Positions 11,898-23,928 of a stretch of 64,000 nucleotides of DNA are shown piece after piece. The position numbers were made by a program, and so were the translations under genes. The DNA lies in NCBI GenBank assembly GCA_033816765.1, contig CM066287.1, positions 6,572,001 through 6,636,000 of the forward strand, given 5' to 3'. The DNA comes from Nothopassalora personata. Taxonomy: Eukaryota; Ascomycota; Dothideomycetes; Mycosphaerellales; Mycosphaerellaceae. Numbering within the stretch: the stretch's first letter is position 1; each line of letters begins with the position of its first letter. The notes below the pieces were generated by a model. The model was not told the DNA's origin. It saw only the letters and a program-made list of their open reading frames with translations, and made no database searches.

Positions 11898-13760
11898 ATG
11901 TGCGGCCTCTTCTGCTCCATCAGCAGACGCCAGCACATCCAGCCGCCAGACTCCGTACAGACACTGCTTGCAGCCCGCGGACCAGACGCCTCGAACACGG
12001 TGTTACTGACATGTCGCGGTGCGCCCGCAGACGGAACGACATATGTGACATGTTACTCCACCGTCCTGTCTCTCCGCGGGTCTGCGACGACTCAACAACC
12101 TTACCACGAACGTGACTCCTCCACCCAGACGCTCTGCTGGAATGGCGAGGCCTGGACGATTTGTGGCCATCGATTGGACGGCAATGACACGGCCAGTGTT
12201 TACAAGTTGCTGAAGGAAGCCGTTGCCGAGCATGTGCCGCCGCCCATTGACGCTCGAGCAGAATCACTCGCCGCGGCCCAGCATGTCTCCAAGACATTAT
12301 CACAGATCGCAGGACCTCACGCCTTTGTCTTGGTGGATGCGTCGGCCGCCAAGATCTGGCTCGGGCGGGATTACCTGGGAAGGCGCTCCCTGCTGTATCG
12401 CATCACCGAACATGGCGAGATACTGCTGAGCAGTGTGACCGATGGCTCGGCAGCTGCTAGATGGACCGAGGTCGAAGCCGATGGCATCTACTGCATCGAC
12501 CTATCCCGGCAAGCATACAGCCGCGACACCACTGCCTCAGACCTGGAAAGATGGGCTGACTTTCGCGTTGCGAAAACGCCTTACACTCACAAGGACATTG
12601 AGCGCAAGACTGGCTCGGTAGGTCCCTCAGCGCTGCCATGAGTATAGATGCTCATGGCTAGGTAGGTACTTCCCAAGCTCTTGATTTGCCGCGATCCCTC
12701 CTCCTCGCCTACCACACCCCTTCATGAGCATTCGGTCGCGGTCACGCGGCTCGGGCGGCTGTTGCGTGAATCACTGAGTCTGAGAGTGCTTGACATACCA
12801 GAGCCGCCAGGGGAAGCAAGCGTTCAGCCCAGGTCAAAGCTTGCCATCCTGTTCTCCGGCGGTCTTGACTGCACTGTCCTTGCACGCATGTGCCATGACT
12901 TACTAGACATCCCTGAACCAATCGACCTGCTGAACGTGGCTTTTCAGAACCCTCGTGTCCACAAGGACAAAGGGAACGCTGCTTACGAATTGTGTCCGGA
13001 TCGAATCACCGGACGAGCATCGTATGCTGAGCTGAAGAGAGTATGTCCGGGTCGTGCGTGGCGATTCGTAGCCATCGACATAGCTTATGCCGAAACCCAA
13101 AAGCATCGACAGCGAGTCATCGATCTGATGCACCCGCACAACACAGAGATGGACTTGAGCATTGCGTTTGCACTGTACTTCGCTGCTAGAGGTCGTGGCA
13201 CGCTTGGCGCCGGCGAAACCACCGACACGATCGCATACACCACCTCATCTCGAGTACTGCTCTCGGGACTTGGCGCCGACGAGCTTTTCGCGGGCTACAC
13301 GAGACACGCCACTGCGTTCAACCGACACGGCTTTGACGGCTTGCTGAACGAACTTGACCTCGACATAGGCAGACTCGGGAAGCGAAATCTTGGACGCGAC
13401 GACAGGGTCATCAGCCACTGGAGTCGAGAGGTCCGCTTTCCTTTCCTCGATGAGAAGCTTGTCGGCTGGGCGGTGACCGCGCCTGTGACGGACAAATGTG
13501 ATTTCGACACGAACAAGGCATTGGATGGTGACGCGTCGGCGACTGACTCTTGTGCATCGATCGAGCCAGGCAAGAAGGTGCTTCGGTGTCTGGCTTGGAA
13601 GTTGGGTATGCGTGGTGTGGCGAAGGAGAGAAAGCGTGCTGTGAGTTGATTCGTCGTAGTGGGCAAGACTTGTCACGCTGACACTCAGCAGATCCAGTTC
13701 GGCGCCCGCACGGCGAAGATGGAGACAGGCAGGTCAAAGGGCACCACGCTGTTGTCATGA
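11898..13760 (+). CDS. asparagine synthetase domain-containing protein (ASNSD1 type)
   Basis: Two-domain protein. The N-terminal class II glutamine amidotransferase domain begins MCGLFC, so Cys2 becomes the N-terminal nucleophile after Met removal. The C-terminal asparagine-synthase-like ATP pyrophosphatase domain has the PP-loop SGGLD at about residues 300-304 and a second conserved block LLSGLGADELFAGY. CDS is join(11898..12617,12678..13640,13692..13760), 583 residues. Intron 1 is 60 nt in phase 0. Intron 2 ends in a tandem CAGCAG acceptor; the downstream AG gives KRAIQFGARTAKME, the conserved tail, while the upstream AG would insert one Gln. The length fits the human ASNSD1 / yeast YML096W group rather than true Asn synthetase, so activity is uncertain. 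Exact ends of intron 1 are inferred from frame. Confidence 0.9.
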
Positions 13761-14971
13761 GTCTGGTGGAAAAGGTAAGCACAAACTTCCTTCACATTCC
13801 CCTGACCATTCCATGATGATGTGGCATGGTTCTCTTGGACCTGCCGCAGATACTGCTGAGGCACCACGTTACCAGCGCTGATCTAGCCCACTCCCTTGTG
13901 GGAGATGTGGTCAGGCAGCCATACGGTTCGGTGTTGATGACCTTATTAAAGGCAAGTCTGATCTATGAAGACCTCCCAATGTACAGCGTGCACGTACAAT
14001 AATGGGCGAGAAAGCGACTGACTTCGTGACCACAGTAGTGGCAGCCGATAGAGATAGTTCATGAGTAGCAACGTTGTCCTCCATGCCGGCGAACTCCACT
14101 AGGCACCGAGTCAACATTGCTCTGCTGGCACATCACGCAAGCACGAATTGGGCAAGATAAAAGCTCAACTGCTCCAAATGACCTGACAACAGCGCAGTCA
14201 CACATACGCAAATCTAGGCAAAAGACCATGCGACCTCCGCCGTTGTCACCGCAAACTCGACCTCATCGTCTCAGACGCATGACAGCCGGTGTCATACTGA
14301 CAATCTTGCCCGCTCACAGAGCTCTGTTGAGAAGATATATCAGGCCTCTCCCCTTCGCCTCTGCTCCGAATCTTCTATCCTCCACAACCAGTTTGCAAAG
14401 CGTCACGAAGACCACATCCAACCACAGCAAGCTTCAACACTACTACCACAACACCGCCAATACCACCAATAACCTCGACCAGCATTGACCGCGCCCAACA
14501 GCTCAGGCCTGTGTATGCCTCTTCAGCTCAGCCTGAGCCAAGCCATCAGCTCATTGATCAGCTCCTATAGAGCCAAAATCCAAGGGCTACGTGAGCGTTG
14601 CCCACGAGCCAAAGTCGAGCGAGAGATACGAGCCGCTCAGGCATTCAAGCTCCTCTACCGAGCAGGACACCGACACTCGTCACCCGTACGACCGACACTA
14701 CGAGTGAGTTCCCACCAAATCTTCTTTCGCGTACAGTCACTCACATTCAAGCAGCCTTTCAGCGATAGAGAAACGGTCCAAGTGATCTGATCATCTGATC
14801 TAAAAAACTAAGGTCATATCGCTCAACAACCAACTCATCCTACCTGCCAACACAGAGATCATATTTCGGCTCGTCACAAGGCATTGTCTATTTTGACTTA
14901 CCCCCTTCAAATCCATTCGGCACACATCTACATTCACACATCCTCAAGTACCAAGTTTTTCCACAGCCAAG
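13761..14971. other. intergenic / leader region
   Basis: No supported gene. From about 14,110 the sequence becomes C/A-rich with few G, typical of fungal promoters and 5' leaders, and it probably serves the secreted-protein gene at 14972. Confidence 0.55.
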
Positions 14972-17900
14972 ATGAAGACCACAACCATCTCAGCTTTGGT
15001 CCTGACCATCGTCACTGCTGCATCCGCGGCCCCGAAGCCTCCACCATCGGCAAAGGGTCCGACGAAGCCTCCCGCTGCCGGCGCTGCTAAGCCTAGCACT
15101 ACTAAGGCCAGCACACACGTTGCTAAAGCCACAGGTACAACCAAGCCAGACGCTGCAGCGCAGACGGGAGATGCCAAGCTCTCTGCCAGCTCGAAGCCGG
15201 GTGCTGCTGCGACACCGTCGCAGAGTGGAAAACCGGGCGCCACGGGCACTGCTGGCGCTGCTGGAGGGGGTGCTAGTCCGGGTGCGGCGCCAGGTGCGGC
15301 GGGAGGTGTCAGTCCGAAGAACTCTGGAGGGAAATGTGGCTTCAACAGGGGCGGACAGGCAGCCCTTGTCAGTGCTCCCGTTTTCCTTGGTGATACTAGC
15401 GGTGCTTTACTGACATGATCTAGGGTGGTGGTCCTAACGCCAAGAAGAAGAGTTCTACTGGCTCTGGTGCATTGGCTGCGAATGCGGCTCCAACAGGTGC
15501 TGGAGCTGTTAGCAAGACTCCAGCAGCAGCTGGCAAGAATGTCAATGTTTCCCATTCGGCCAAAGGAGTTGCATCAAACAAGCTGCCAGCTGGAAAGCCG
15601 ACGGCTGCACCAACGAAGCAGCCGGGCGCGAAGACAAAGCGCTGGGCAGTTGCTGTAAGTCCGCTACCTCGTTTTTCACCTCACCATACTGACACCCGCA
15701 GGACGACATCCCAGAACCTACCCCCACTCCCACAGTGTCCCCACGAAGCATCGCCGCCCACGAGCTCTCGACTCGTGATGTCTCGAGCGCATCCAGCGCC
15801 ATGCTCGCGATTCGAAGCATGACTGCTGGCATGGAAGCCAAGGACGCTGCTCTTTTGTCGGATGCGCTGCACATTGAGGGCACTATCACTACTTCGACGT
15901 CGAACGCGACTGTGGTGCCGACGATCCGGGCACGAGACCCTGCTGACATTGTTATCGATATCAACGAGACGAAGCTGGTTACGACTACGGTTGTGAATGA
16001 GGTTGGTCCAACTACGGTGGCGTTTGGTCAGAGATTCAGTTCGGGTGGTGGGAGTGAGCATGACCATGACCATGACCATGACCATGGCCATGACAACGAC
16101 CTCAGCCCTTTCCTGTCTTTTTTAGGGTAGGTGAGGCTCATGTCGAGGAGGGAAGCGGTGAGGGCTTCTCTGGCAGGGGTTTCACGGAGGGGTATCATGG
16201 AGTTGGGAAGCGTGATGAGCTGGCGGATAATCATGGTATGGCTTCGATGCCAGCTGCTGCTGATGCGACTTCGCTGACGAAGATCATAGATGGTGACAGC
16301 GGAGTTGAGAAACGAGAACTATGTTCGCCATTGCACCCCTTCTGCGGCGGCCATAAACCACCGCCAGGGTCTTTCGGCAACAGCGGTTACGTCAGGCCTG
16401 CGGACGCGGGAGAAGACATGGCATCCTCCACTGAAGGTATGTCTCACCCGTCTTCGTCTTTTTTGGTCGCTCGTGGGAGAGCAGGTGGACTCGGCGAAGG
16501 AATTGGCAATATTCTGTCAAAGATTGTTGACAAGCAGCTGGGAAAAGATCGGAACTGACCCTTTCCGGTAGATACGTCGAGCTCGACGACGACACTTCCT
16601 CCTCCGCCTACTTCGGTGGATACTCCGCCTGCTGAGACGACTACATCAACTTCAGCAGATGATGTGGGGACTCCGACTCCACTTTCGGCGGTGGAAGATA
16701 GCGAATCTGCCATGGGCGAGATGTTTGGATTTGGCGGGTCTGGCGAAAGTTCGCCTATGCCAACGACCACGCCTCCTCCTGACAGTCCTCCATACCCGGT
16801 GCCTGGCGGTGACCCGGCTGCCGTGTCTGCGGCGAGCGGTACTGCCGGTACTGTAGGTGTTATTATGCGGCGCCAAGCGATTGAAACTGCACCTGCGGAG
16901 ACCGGCTTGACTGCTGATGTGATCGCTCCGACCAGCGATACAGCAGCTTTAGCGCTGGGTTCGGCGTCGGAGACTACGGCTCCAGCAGCCTCTGGCCCGG
17001 CGGTGGATTTAGAAGTCCCTGGTGATCCTGATGTTGATGGTCCGGAGCCTGCTGGTGCCCGCGATTCGGCCTTGCCTCTGACATCTACGGATTCTGCTAT
17101 ACCTGCTGCAGGCCTTTCAGGCGCTTCAGCAGATCCAGCCTTGGCTACGACACCGCCAGCCGTTCCAGACCCAGCGATCGACGCAGTAGCCCCTGCAGCG
17201 CCGGACATTAGTGATTCGACGCCAGCCCCAGCAGTCGATCCGGCCTTGCCATCAACGCCTGCGGACTCTATCATACCTCCAGCAGATCCAGCCTCAGCAA
17301 CGACGCCAGAAAGCCCCGATACTCCTGGTACGGATCCAGCAGCCAGACTAGAGATTACACCGGATGAAGCGGCTCCTGGTGTACCTCTCCCAGAGGACCC
17401 AACACGTTCTCTTCCGACAGCGTCCACTGAAGCTGACATACAACGAGGAGCCGACATCCCACCGGCAGAGGATCCATCGACCGAATCTCCAACGGAAGAG
17501 ATCCCACTAGAAGAGACTACGCCAGCAGAAACTCCACCAGAAGAAGCTGCACCTGCCGCTCCCAACGATGGGAACGCCGCGCCTTATCCAATGCCTGGAG
17601 GTGATCCAGAAGCGAACATGCTGGTTGGTGGTACTACTGGCGCAGTTCTCCGGCGACAGGCAGCGGTCACTGGCAATGGTGTGTTGTTACGCAGGATGGC
17701 AGCTGTCACTGCTGGTAGTGCAGGTCTTGTACCAGCTCCAATGTCCACCGCCTCGCCGATTGAGATGGCACTTGGACAGACTTCTGCACCGACCGTGTCG
17801 GATATGCTCTTGGCTCCAACGGAAGTTGCTACCGAGGCAGACCCTGATGCGAATGTTCGTCCGATATTCAAGAGATCACCAGTGCATTTGGAAGACTACA

Positions 17901-20317
17901 CGGATATTCCAGGATCGCCGGCCGCTCAAGTTGATCCGGCTGTCCAGCAGTATCTCAAGTTAAGCTTCAGCAGTCTGTATTGGCAGACTCGCGTGCCAGG
18001 ATTCTGTTCCGGAGTCGACTGTGGTACCAACATCAAGAAACATTGCCACAGGCTTGTCTCGTATGCTTACGAGCATAGGTGTAGCCACGCCATGGTCCAG
18101 CGCATGATCGATGCTGCAGGTCTAAACCATACCGCGCTGCCTCCTCAGCAGTATAGCGATGGACAGACTGGGCCGAGGAACAAGCGAGGGACTGACTGGA
18201 GGGTCGAAAACTTCTTGGACGAGGGTTTCAAGTTGGTAAAGAGCTATGACAGTCTGAAGGAAGTCGAGAAAACCATGGACACCGTCGTGGAGGCGCTCGC
18301 TCGATATGCATACTCTCAGGATGTTTCTCAACTTAAGTTCAATGTACTCATGAGGAAGGTGGGTCTCGATCGCAAGGCGCCTAAACGTGGCCGTAAGCCA
18401 CCCACACCCAAGTTCGAGAACGGATCGGTATTCAACACCCCAGATCATCCCCTCAACACTATGATGAGAAGGGACCTGTCGGCATCGCCCAATGCTCCGG
18501 AAGAGGCTGTCGGTACGCCGTCTTCCTTCGAAACTTCATCTGACCCATCGTACGGCAACATTGGTGACTCTGATGCAAGGTCCAGCGACAGCCACTTCGA
18601 GAAGAGATCCGAACCATCGATCAGGTCCACATGGACTGCTGAGGTCTCTGAGCCTGTTCCTTCTGGCATTCGGCCTACGAATCTTGCGCGCCATGAAGTG
18701 ATCGACCTTGACGGATACTTGCCATCCAAGCGGAACTCTGACGGCAATGGTACTGTGCATTCACTCGTTGGTGTCAAACGTACTCCAGTCAGTACAAAGG
18801 AGCAGAAGGCAGAGGAGGAAAAGGATGAAGACGGCCGAATTCCATATGGCGGCAGCACAGCAGAAGGAGGCAGCGGGCCTGTTCATGGCAATACGAAGCG
18901 AAGTCCAGGCATAGGAAGACAAACCGTTAAGAATTGCCTCAAGAAGGTAAAGGGCAAATGTGTGGAGTACGCAAAGCCCAAAGGACAGACCACTAAGCCA
19001 ACGATTTCCAACCCTGTCGAGAACAAGAATCTTGGACAAGGTGCTACTATCGGCAGCGAAACCCCTGGAGCAGGCGCTGCTCCACAGCCAGGCGTTTCAG
19101 GTGGTGCAGCGGCTGGCGCTGTCGGTGGTCAGGGCCTCAGCTCTGGTCAAACGCTAGCAGGTGGTACGGCATCTGGTAGTGGTGGAGCATCTGGAGCCGG
19201 TCTGAGCTCTGGAGCCGGTCTGAGCTCTGGAGCCGGTCGATTGCCTGGCGCTCAAGGTGGCAATTATGGCTCATCGCCCAACTCCCCCATCGGAGGCGAC
19301 GGTGCAAGCGGCAACACACAATTCGACGAAGACCAAATGTCCGAGGTTGGAAGCGAATGTACCAGCCATCCTTCTGGATCAGAATGTTCGGATGTATCGA
19401 GTGGTGCGGCGGATGTTGGCTCTCCAGGCGATATCACTTTCCCCGCCAATGTTCTCACAGGTGGCCATAGCGGTGGCCCATCTGGTGGTGGATCAACGTC
19501 CGGTCGCTACAACTCTGATCCATATTCTCCGTACGCAGGGAGTGGGGATTTGAGGCCAGGCTCGTCTAAACATCAGAGGACTGGACGAGATATCAGCCCA
19601 GATCATCCTTCGTACAAGCGCAGTCCAAGGAGTAATCCCAACCCCAAAGGCAGCACCGCTCCTGAACTGTCAACCACCACTGCTGCCGGAAAGCCCATCC
19701 CTACCGGCAAGGCCGCAGTCTCTCAAAACACCAAAACTGCTTCCTCCCAAAAGCTCACTTTTGCAGAGTGGAAGGCCAGCATGAACTGTCGAGAAACCTC
19801 AAAAGACAAGCAGACTGGCGTACACCCTTTCAAGATGGAATGCTTGTTCTCTGAGCCAGCGACTGGAGCTACAGGTGCCAGGCCCGGTCTACTTTCTGCT
19901 GGGAACAGAGACAAGCTCACCCACGTGGCAAAGACTGGTTTCGGCAAAGCTGAGGAGGCAGGCGCTGTTGGCAAGGCGCACGATCTTGCGAAAGATCGCT
20001 TAGGTGGATTGTTCGGCGGCAAAAATGCTCGCCGCGACGATGCATCTGCGCAGCTCAGTGATGCTCTATACCCTCGTCGAGACTCTGGTGTCGCGCTACC
20101 CAGCGATGGTATTGAAGCCCGCCAAGAAGAGGGAGCTGCACAGCCAACTGGCGCTCCTTACCTTCGAAAGGATATTGGTTCAGCTCAGCGGACTGGTGTA
20201 CTCAAAGCTCGTCAGGAAGGAGGGCTCGCACAGCCTACCGGTTTACAAGTGCGGCAGGGCCCATGGGCTGCAGGCACAAGCGGTGCTCCGATGCGTCGGC
20301 AGGTGGGAGCTGCATAG
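14972..20317 (+). CDS. giant secreted low-complexity protein with many dibasic (Kex2-type) sites and internal repeats
   Basis: CDS by splicing in frame: join(14972..15367,15424..15654,15702..16053,16131..16436,16572..20317), 1,676 residues. The signal peptide is residues 1-20 (hydrophobic core, ASAAPK cleavage region). The rest is Ala/Pro/Ser/Thr/Gly-rich. At least ten Lys-Arg sites occur outside the signal peptide (for example TKR-WAV, GKR-DEL, EKR-ELC, FKR-SPV, NKR-GTD, SKR-NSD, TKR-SPG, YKR-SPR), and several modules end in RRQA or ARQ. A Cys/His-rich segment (about 890-955) is the only region of globular character. A duplicated PYPxPGGDP..RRQA module lies near residues 502-530 and 766-795, and seven 14-15-residue repeats make the C-terminus. 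No known family recognised; secretion and Kex2 processing are inferred. The first donor (GTCAGT at 15368) is weak and could be wrong. The unit could be two genes, but all five exons join in one frame. Confidence 0.72.
16059..16095 (+). repeat. CATGAC hexamer repeat inside intron 3 of the secreted-protein gene
   Basis: Imperfect run of CATGAC units directly after a good GTGAGC donor (16054). The intron ends at the TAG of 16128-16130 after a pyrimidine tract. If retained, the repeat is read in frame as alternating His-Asp and the protein stops at 16130. Confidence 0.85.
19191..19240 (+). repeat. 18-bp tandem repeat (2.8 copies)
   Basis: Two exact 18-bp copies beginning CTGGAGCCGG plus a partial third, in frame in the secreted protein, encode the repeated SGAGLS unit. 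Confidence 0.95.
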
Positions 20318-20347
20318 GCTAGTGGTGTTCTCAATCCAGCACGTGCA
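20036..20347 (+). repeat. seven 14-15-residue tandem peptide repeats ending in Arg
   Basis: Units start at 20036, 20081, 20126, 20171, 20216, 20258 and 20303. The rough consensus is (D/E)xGxAQxTGxxxxR(Q/K). Unit ends are RR, ARQ, RK, ARQ, VRQ and RRQ. Nucleotide divergence is high, so the array is old. In unit seven the expected Gln codon CAG is TAG (20315-20317), and the next residues ASGVLNPAR match the repeat. Confidence 0.85.
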
Positions 20348-20443
20348 TCAACGCCATCGACGTTGGTTGTACGACGGAGCCCGGTCCCTACTGCCCCGTC
20401 GGCTGAGCCGAGTGTGAAGAGGTATGAGACGACTGTGTACTGA
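20318..20443 (+). other. in-frame extension behind the TAG stop (readthrough or former C-terminus)
   Basis: Forty-one sense codons continue in the same frame to a TGA at 20441-20443. They complete repeat seven, then contain VVRRSPVP and PSVKRYETT, the same RR-SP and KR style found throughout the protein. This suggests the ancestral protein ended here. Confidence 0.6.
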
Positions 20444-20983
20444 TGAGAATGAATTTCGAGCTCCGGGAATGAGACCGGGCATGAGATATGAGTGCACGAG
20501 TATGACGATGATGATGGATGATTTGTATGATGCGTGCTTGAGCATTTTCATAGGCTCATGGGCTATTCTTGATGATGGAATCTGGACGGAATAATGTGAT
20601 CTTGATAGAGGGAAAGCTCGAAACAGCATGGCGAAGGAGTATCGAGGTTGGGAAGGAATGGGCGATAACCTGGGTGATTTTCCTTTGTCCTGTACATGTC
20701 TCTGAAGTATTGCTTGTAGGTCTTAATAATGATACCAGAATAGTGGAGGGATGATGTGGAAGGGGCTATATTGCTGCTAACGACTTTCGGTGATTGGCGA
20801 TTACCATCCTGTAACAGTAACGATCACTGCCATAATACCACTCGATTCGCAAGCATCGACTCCACTGAGCAAAACCGTTAAGATGATGAGCCGAATAAGT
20901 CTTGACTGTCTGTCCCGCGATACTTCATCACTTCGTCTGTGGTCAAGTGTACGCCAAGCAGACACGGCGATTCTTGTGCCACC
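20444..20983. other. intergenic region between convergent genes
   Basis: Contains the 3' UTRs of the flanking genes. No gene, RNA or repeat recognised. Confidence 0.6.
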
Positions 20984-21235
20984 CTAAGCACCACCCTCCC
21001 GCTTGGCATATTCGTCCTCCATCCTCTCCTCGAAGAGCTTCTCAGCCGCAGCTTCTGCCGAGCTTGGCTTACTGCTTGACAGTCCTGCCGTGTTGGGTTC
21101 TTGACCTGCCTTCTCTGTGGTCGCAGTGTCCTTTGGCTCGATGCTTGTTCCTCCCTCGCCTCCCACGGCAGTCTCTGAGCTTGAGGGGCCTTCGCGGCTG
21201 GGACCGCCCATTGTGGGGTGGTTGAGCGAAGACAT
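20984..21235 (-). CDS. small conserved fungal protein of unknown function (83 aa)
   Basis: Single exon from an internal ATG at 21235 (MSSLNHPTMGG), chosen because the open frame upstream of it has no protein-like character. The first 55 residues are disordered and Ser/Gly/Pro/Thr-rich. The last 25 form a charged helix (AAEKLFEERMEDEYAKREGGA region), which I recognise as the conserved part in ascomycete relatives. No catalytic motif. Head to head with the 21530 gene. Confidence 0.75.
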   Translation of the reverse strand: MSSLNHPTMGGPSREGPSSSETAVGGEGGTSIEPKDTATTEKAGQEPNTAGLSSSKPSSAEAAAEKLFEERMEDEYAKREGGA

Positions 21236-21529
21236 GATGATGTTGCAGTGCTGTGGCCCTGCTTGAGTGATGGCTAGATGGTAGTGTTGATGGATCACAT
21301 GAAGGATCAAGAACGATGATGTATGTAGGTGAAGGCTTCCGCGGACAAGCATTCGGCCACATGTGAGCGGGGCATTGACTTTCGCAGGGATGGCACGGAT
21401 TTTGGGTTTCCCTCGAAAAGATTGTAGCAGGCTTCTTGCACTTCAGACGCAACCACACAACAACAGCAAATCATTCTTCGAGCACATATTTCTCGCTAGT
21501 CGCTACAGTATCTTCAAGCGACAGCAACT
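21236..21529. promoter_or_regulatory. shared divergent promoter (small protein / 751-aa protein)
   Basis: Start codons are 294 bp apart on opposite strands. Confidence 0.55.
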
Positions 21530-23923
21530 ATGGCGAAGAAGAAGAGCGCAACAAAGGCGGCGCAACCAGACGCTGCTCCCGCAGGCTCGAGTCTGATCAT
21601 CTGCAGGAACAAGTACGTATGTTACCCTCTTCATGTATTTGTTATACACTCTCGCACCCGCCTACGGGAACAATGCCTAACATAACACCAGACACTGGCG
21701 CTACATCTCCTCCTTCCACGGACCATGGCTCCAACTCCCACCCGAGATTCTCGACTCGCTCGCGCACCAGAACTACACGATGCCTGCCCCACGATTGGTG
21801 GACCCGGCCGTCTTCTACGATGTTGTCAAGATCCGGAAAGCCGTCGACGAAGCGTCGCAGGACTCGGTGCGTGCATCCACCGGCATCAGCAATACTGCCA
21901 TGAATGGACGCATGGACTACTTTGGGGCAGGAGGTGGGCCGGGCAGTCAGCTGAGTAAAGAGCGCATATTCAAGATTCGGCAGAAAGCGGTCAAGTTGCT
22001 CAGTAAGGCCTTCACGCTGGATGAGGTTGCAGCAAGTGTTGCGACAATGCAGGCGACATCTACCGTAGAAGACGTCGCTTCGCATGTCTTGAAGCGCGAG
22101 CCGAACAGCCCAGGTATGCGTGCGACGTTGGATGTGGCAGGAGGAAGACATGTGGACTAACACAGACATCAGACGCCAAGTACGTCCACTTCTTCCACGA
22201 GAAGATCCCCAGTAGAGCGATGGAACAGCATACACCCCTCGACCCTCTGCACGAAATCATTCTCTCTCTTCCCACGGAACAACAGGCGGCGCCCCTCCGG
22301 ACCCGAGCGCTTGTGCAGATCTTCAAGCATCAGTGGGACGGCGCGGCGATCGACCTCACCTGGGCACTTCGGATTGTCGAAGATCAGAAGCGTCAACACC
22401 AGCCGAACCAGCAACAACTCGAATTGGCTAGTAGAATGCGGGAAGAGCAAGAGGCGTGGCAGAAGGGGAACAGGGATTGGCGATCGGTACCACATCTGAA
22501 AGAGGAGCAACAGCCGAAGAGCTTGGAGATGCAGCTTTTGTTCAATCGCGCTGGAGTATACCTCACTATGGCATGCCAGAGTGTGCATACTGCGCTGGAC
22601 GGACTCAAGGAATATCAAGCGGCGCACGAGAAGGGTGAGACTAACGGTGTGGACGCAAAAGCGCAGGCTGCTCGCTTAGAGGCTCGCAAGAAGGTCAAGG
22701 GATATGCGAAGCGTGCACTCAAGGACTACACAGCGTTCCTGGCACACTTCGACTACACCCCTGGCCTGCCATTCGAGATCACCAACGAGATCATGCGCCG
22801 AGTCTACGATCTCGCCAATGGCAACAAGAGGGAGACCCCACTGCCGAAGAACAGGTTGGTCGAACTGAATGGAGACGGAGAGGAGATTCCTGGCAGCAGC
22901 GATGACGAGAAGGCTACTTCTTCAGGTGCAGTCCAGAAGTACCAGAAGCCCAAGCCGAATCCCTTCGAGCGAGGCGAAGACGGCTGGCCAAGGTTCCCTT
23001 CGCCGAAGATCCATCCCTCGAGCGCGCTCTTCGCCGAGAAGCCACCCGCCGATCTACCACCTTTCCCGACACCAGAGACCGAGGAAGCGATGCGCAACAA
23101 CGAGAAGATCCACGAAGTCTTTGGCAGCCGAGAAGCTGTGACATACCACCCTCTCTTGACAGATGCGCTTCACTCACTCCTCCTGTCGCATGCACTACTT
23201 CAGACGAGTCCGACCGAGCTCCTTCGACACGCACACAACGCAGCACGTCTTGCACGCATCGCAGATGGCTATCCGATCTTTCAAGCTGCTAGAAGTCCAG
23301 CACGTGCTGACTGGATAGAAGTCTTACGTCGTGCTAATAACTGGCTCGGCCTTACAGTCCCGTGGCAGAAGCTCTGCGCCCCAGCACCACTTCCAGAAGC
23401 AGCCGGTGGCTGGGCAAAGGAGACTGGTTCTGGCGCTCTCGCTAAGCGCCGCGAGCGCAAGAAGGAAGACGAAACACCCGAGCAGAAGCGTGAACGCATC
23501 AAGCAGGAGTCCATCATTGATGCTCTGAGTGACGACCGCGTTGTCGACGAGGAGTCATTCCAGAAGGCTGTCCGTGCTCGCGAACGCAGAGCGATGGAGG
23601 ATGAACAGGGCATTTCTGGGCCGCTCAAGGATAAGGATGCTGTCGAGTCAAAGTCTAGTTCAGAGGCTAGCTCCAGCAATGGGGATGCTCCGCCGCCACC
23701 TAAGCGTTGGGCGCAGGACGAGAACGGGAAGGAGTACCCGATAAGTACGGACCGGGCGGCGGCAATTGCGAGGTGGATCAAGGAGTCTCCGTTGAGCATG
23801 GGTGGAAAGAAGAAGCGTCGTCCCGCAAGAAGAAAGCCCGCTGATGGTGCGAACGGGGTCGCAGATGGTGTGGCGGGAATTTCGATGGCGGATCAGGGGG
23901 AGGATGAGGAGGGTCCCGATTGA
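21530..23923 (+). CDS. conserved fungal protein, helical, function unknown (751 aa)
   Basis: CDS join(21530..21612,21692..22113,22173..23923). Introns are 79 and 59 nt with GTACGT and GTATGC donors. The short first exon is Lys-rich (MAKKKSATKAAQ) and ends SLIICRNK. Exon 2 continues HWRYISSFHGPWLQLPPE, a block I recognise as well conserved in Pezizomycotina. The middle has helix pairs of TPR-like character (FNRAGVYLTMACQSVHTALDGL). After residue 350 there are long Pro/Glu/Lys-rich segments and a second helical block. The C-terminus carries a basic cluster (KKKRRPARRK), a possible nuclear localisation signal. No enzyme motif seen, and I do not assign a function. Confidence 0.85.
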
Positions 23924-23928
23924 TGGTG

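Noticed and set aside
16444..17565. 373-codon minus-strand frame inside the large secreted-protein gene
   Set aside because: Ser/Gly/Ala-rich mirror of a Pro/Thr/Ala-rich sense strand. The sense strand has a signal peptide and consistent splicing.
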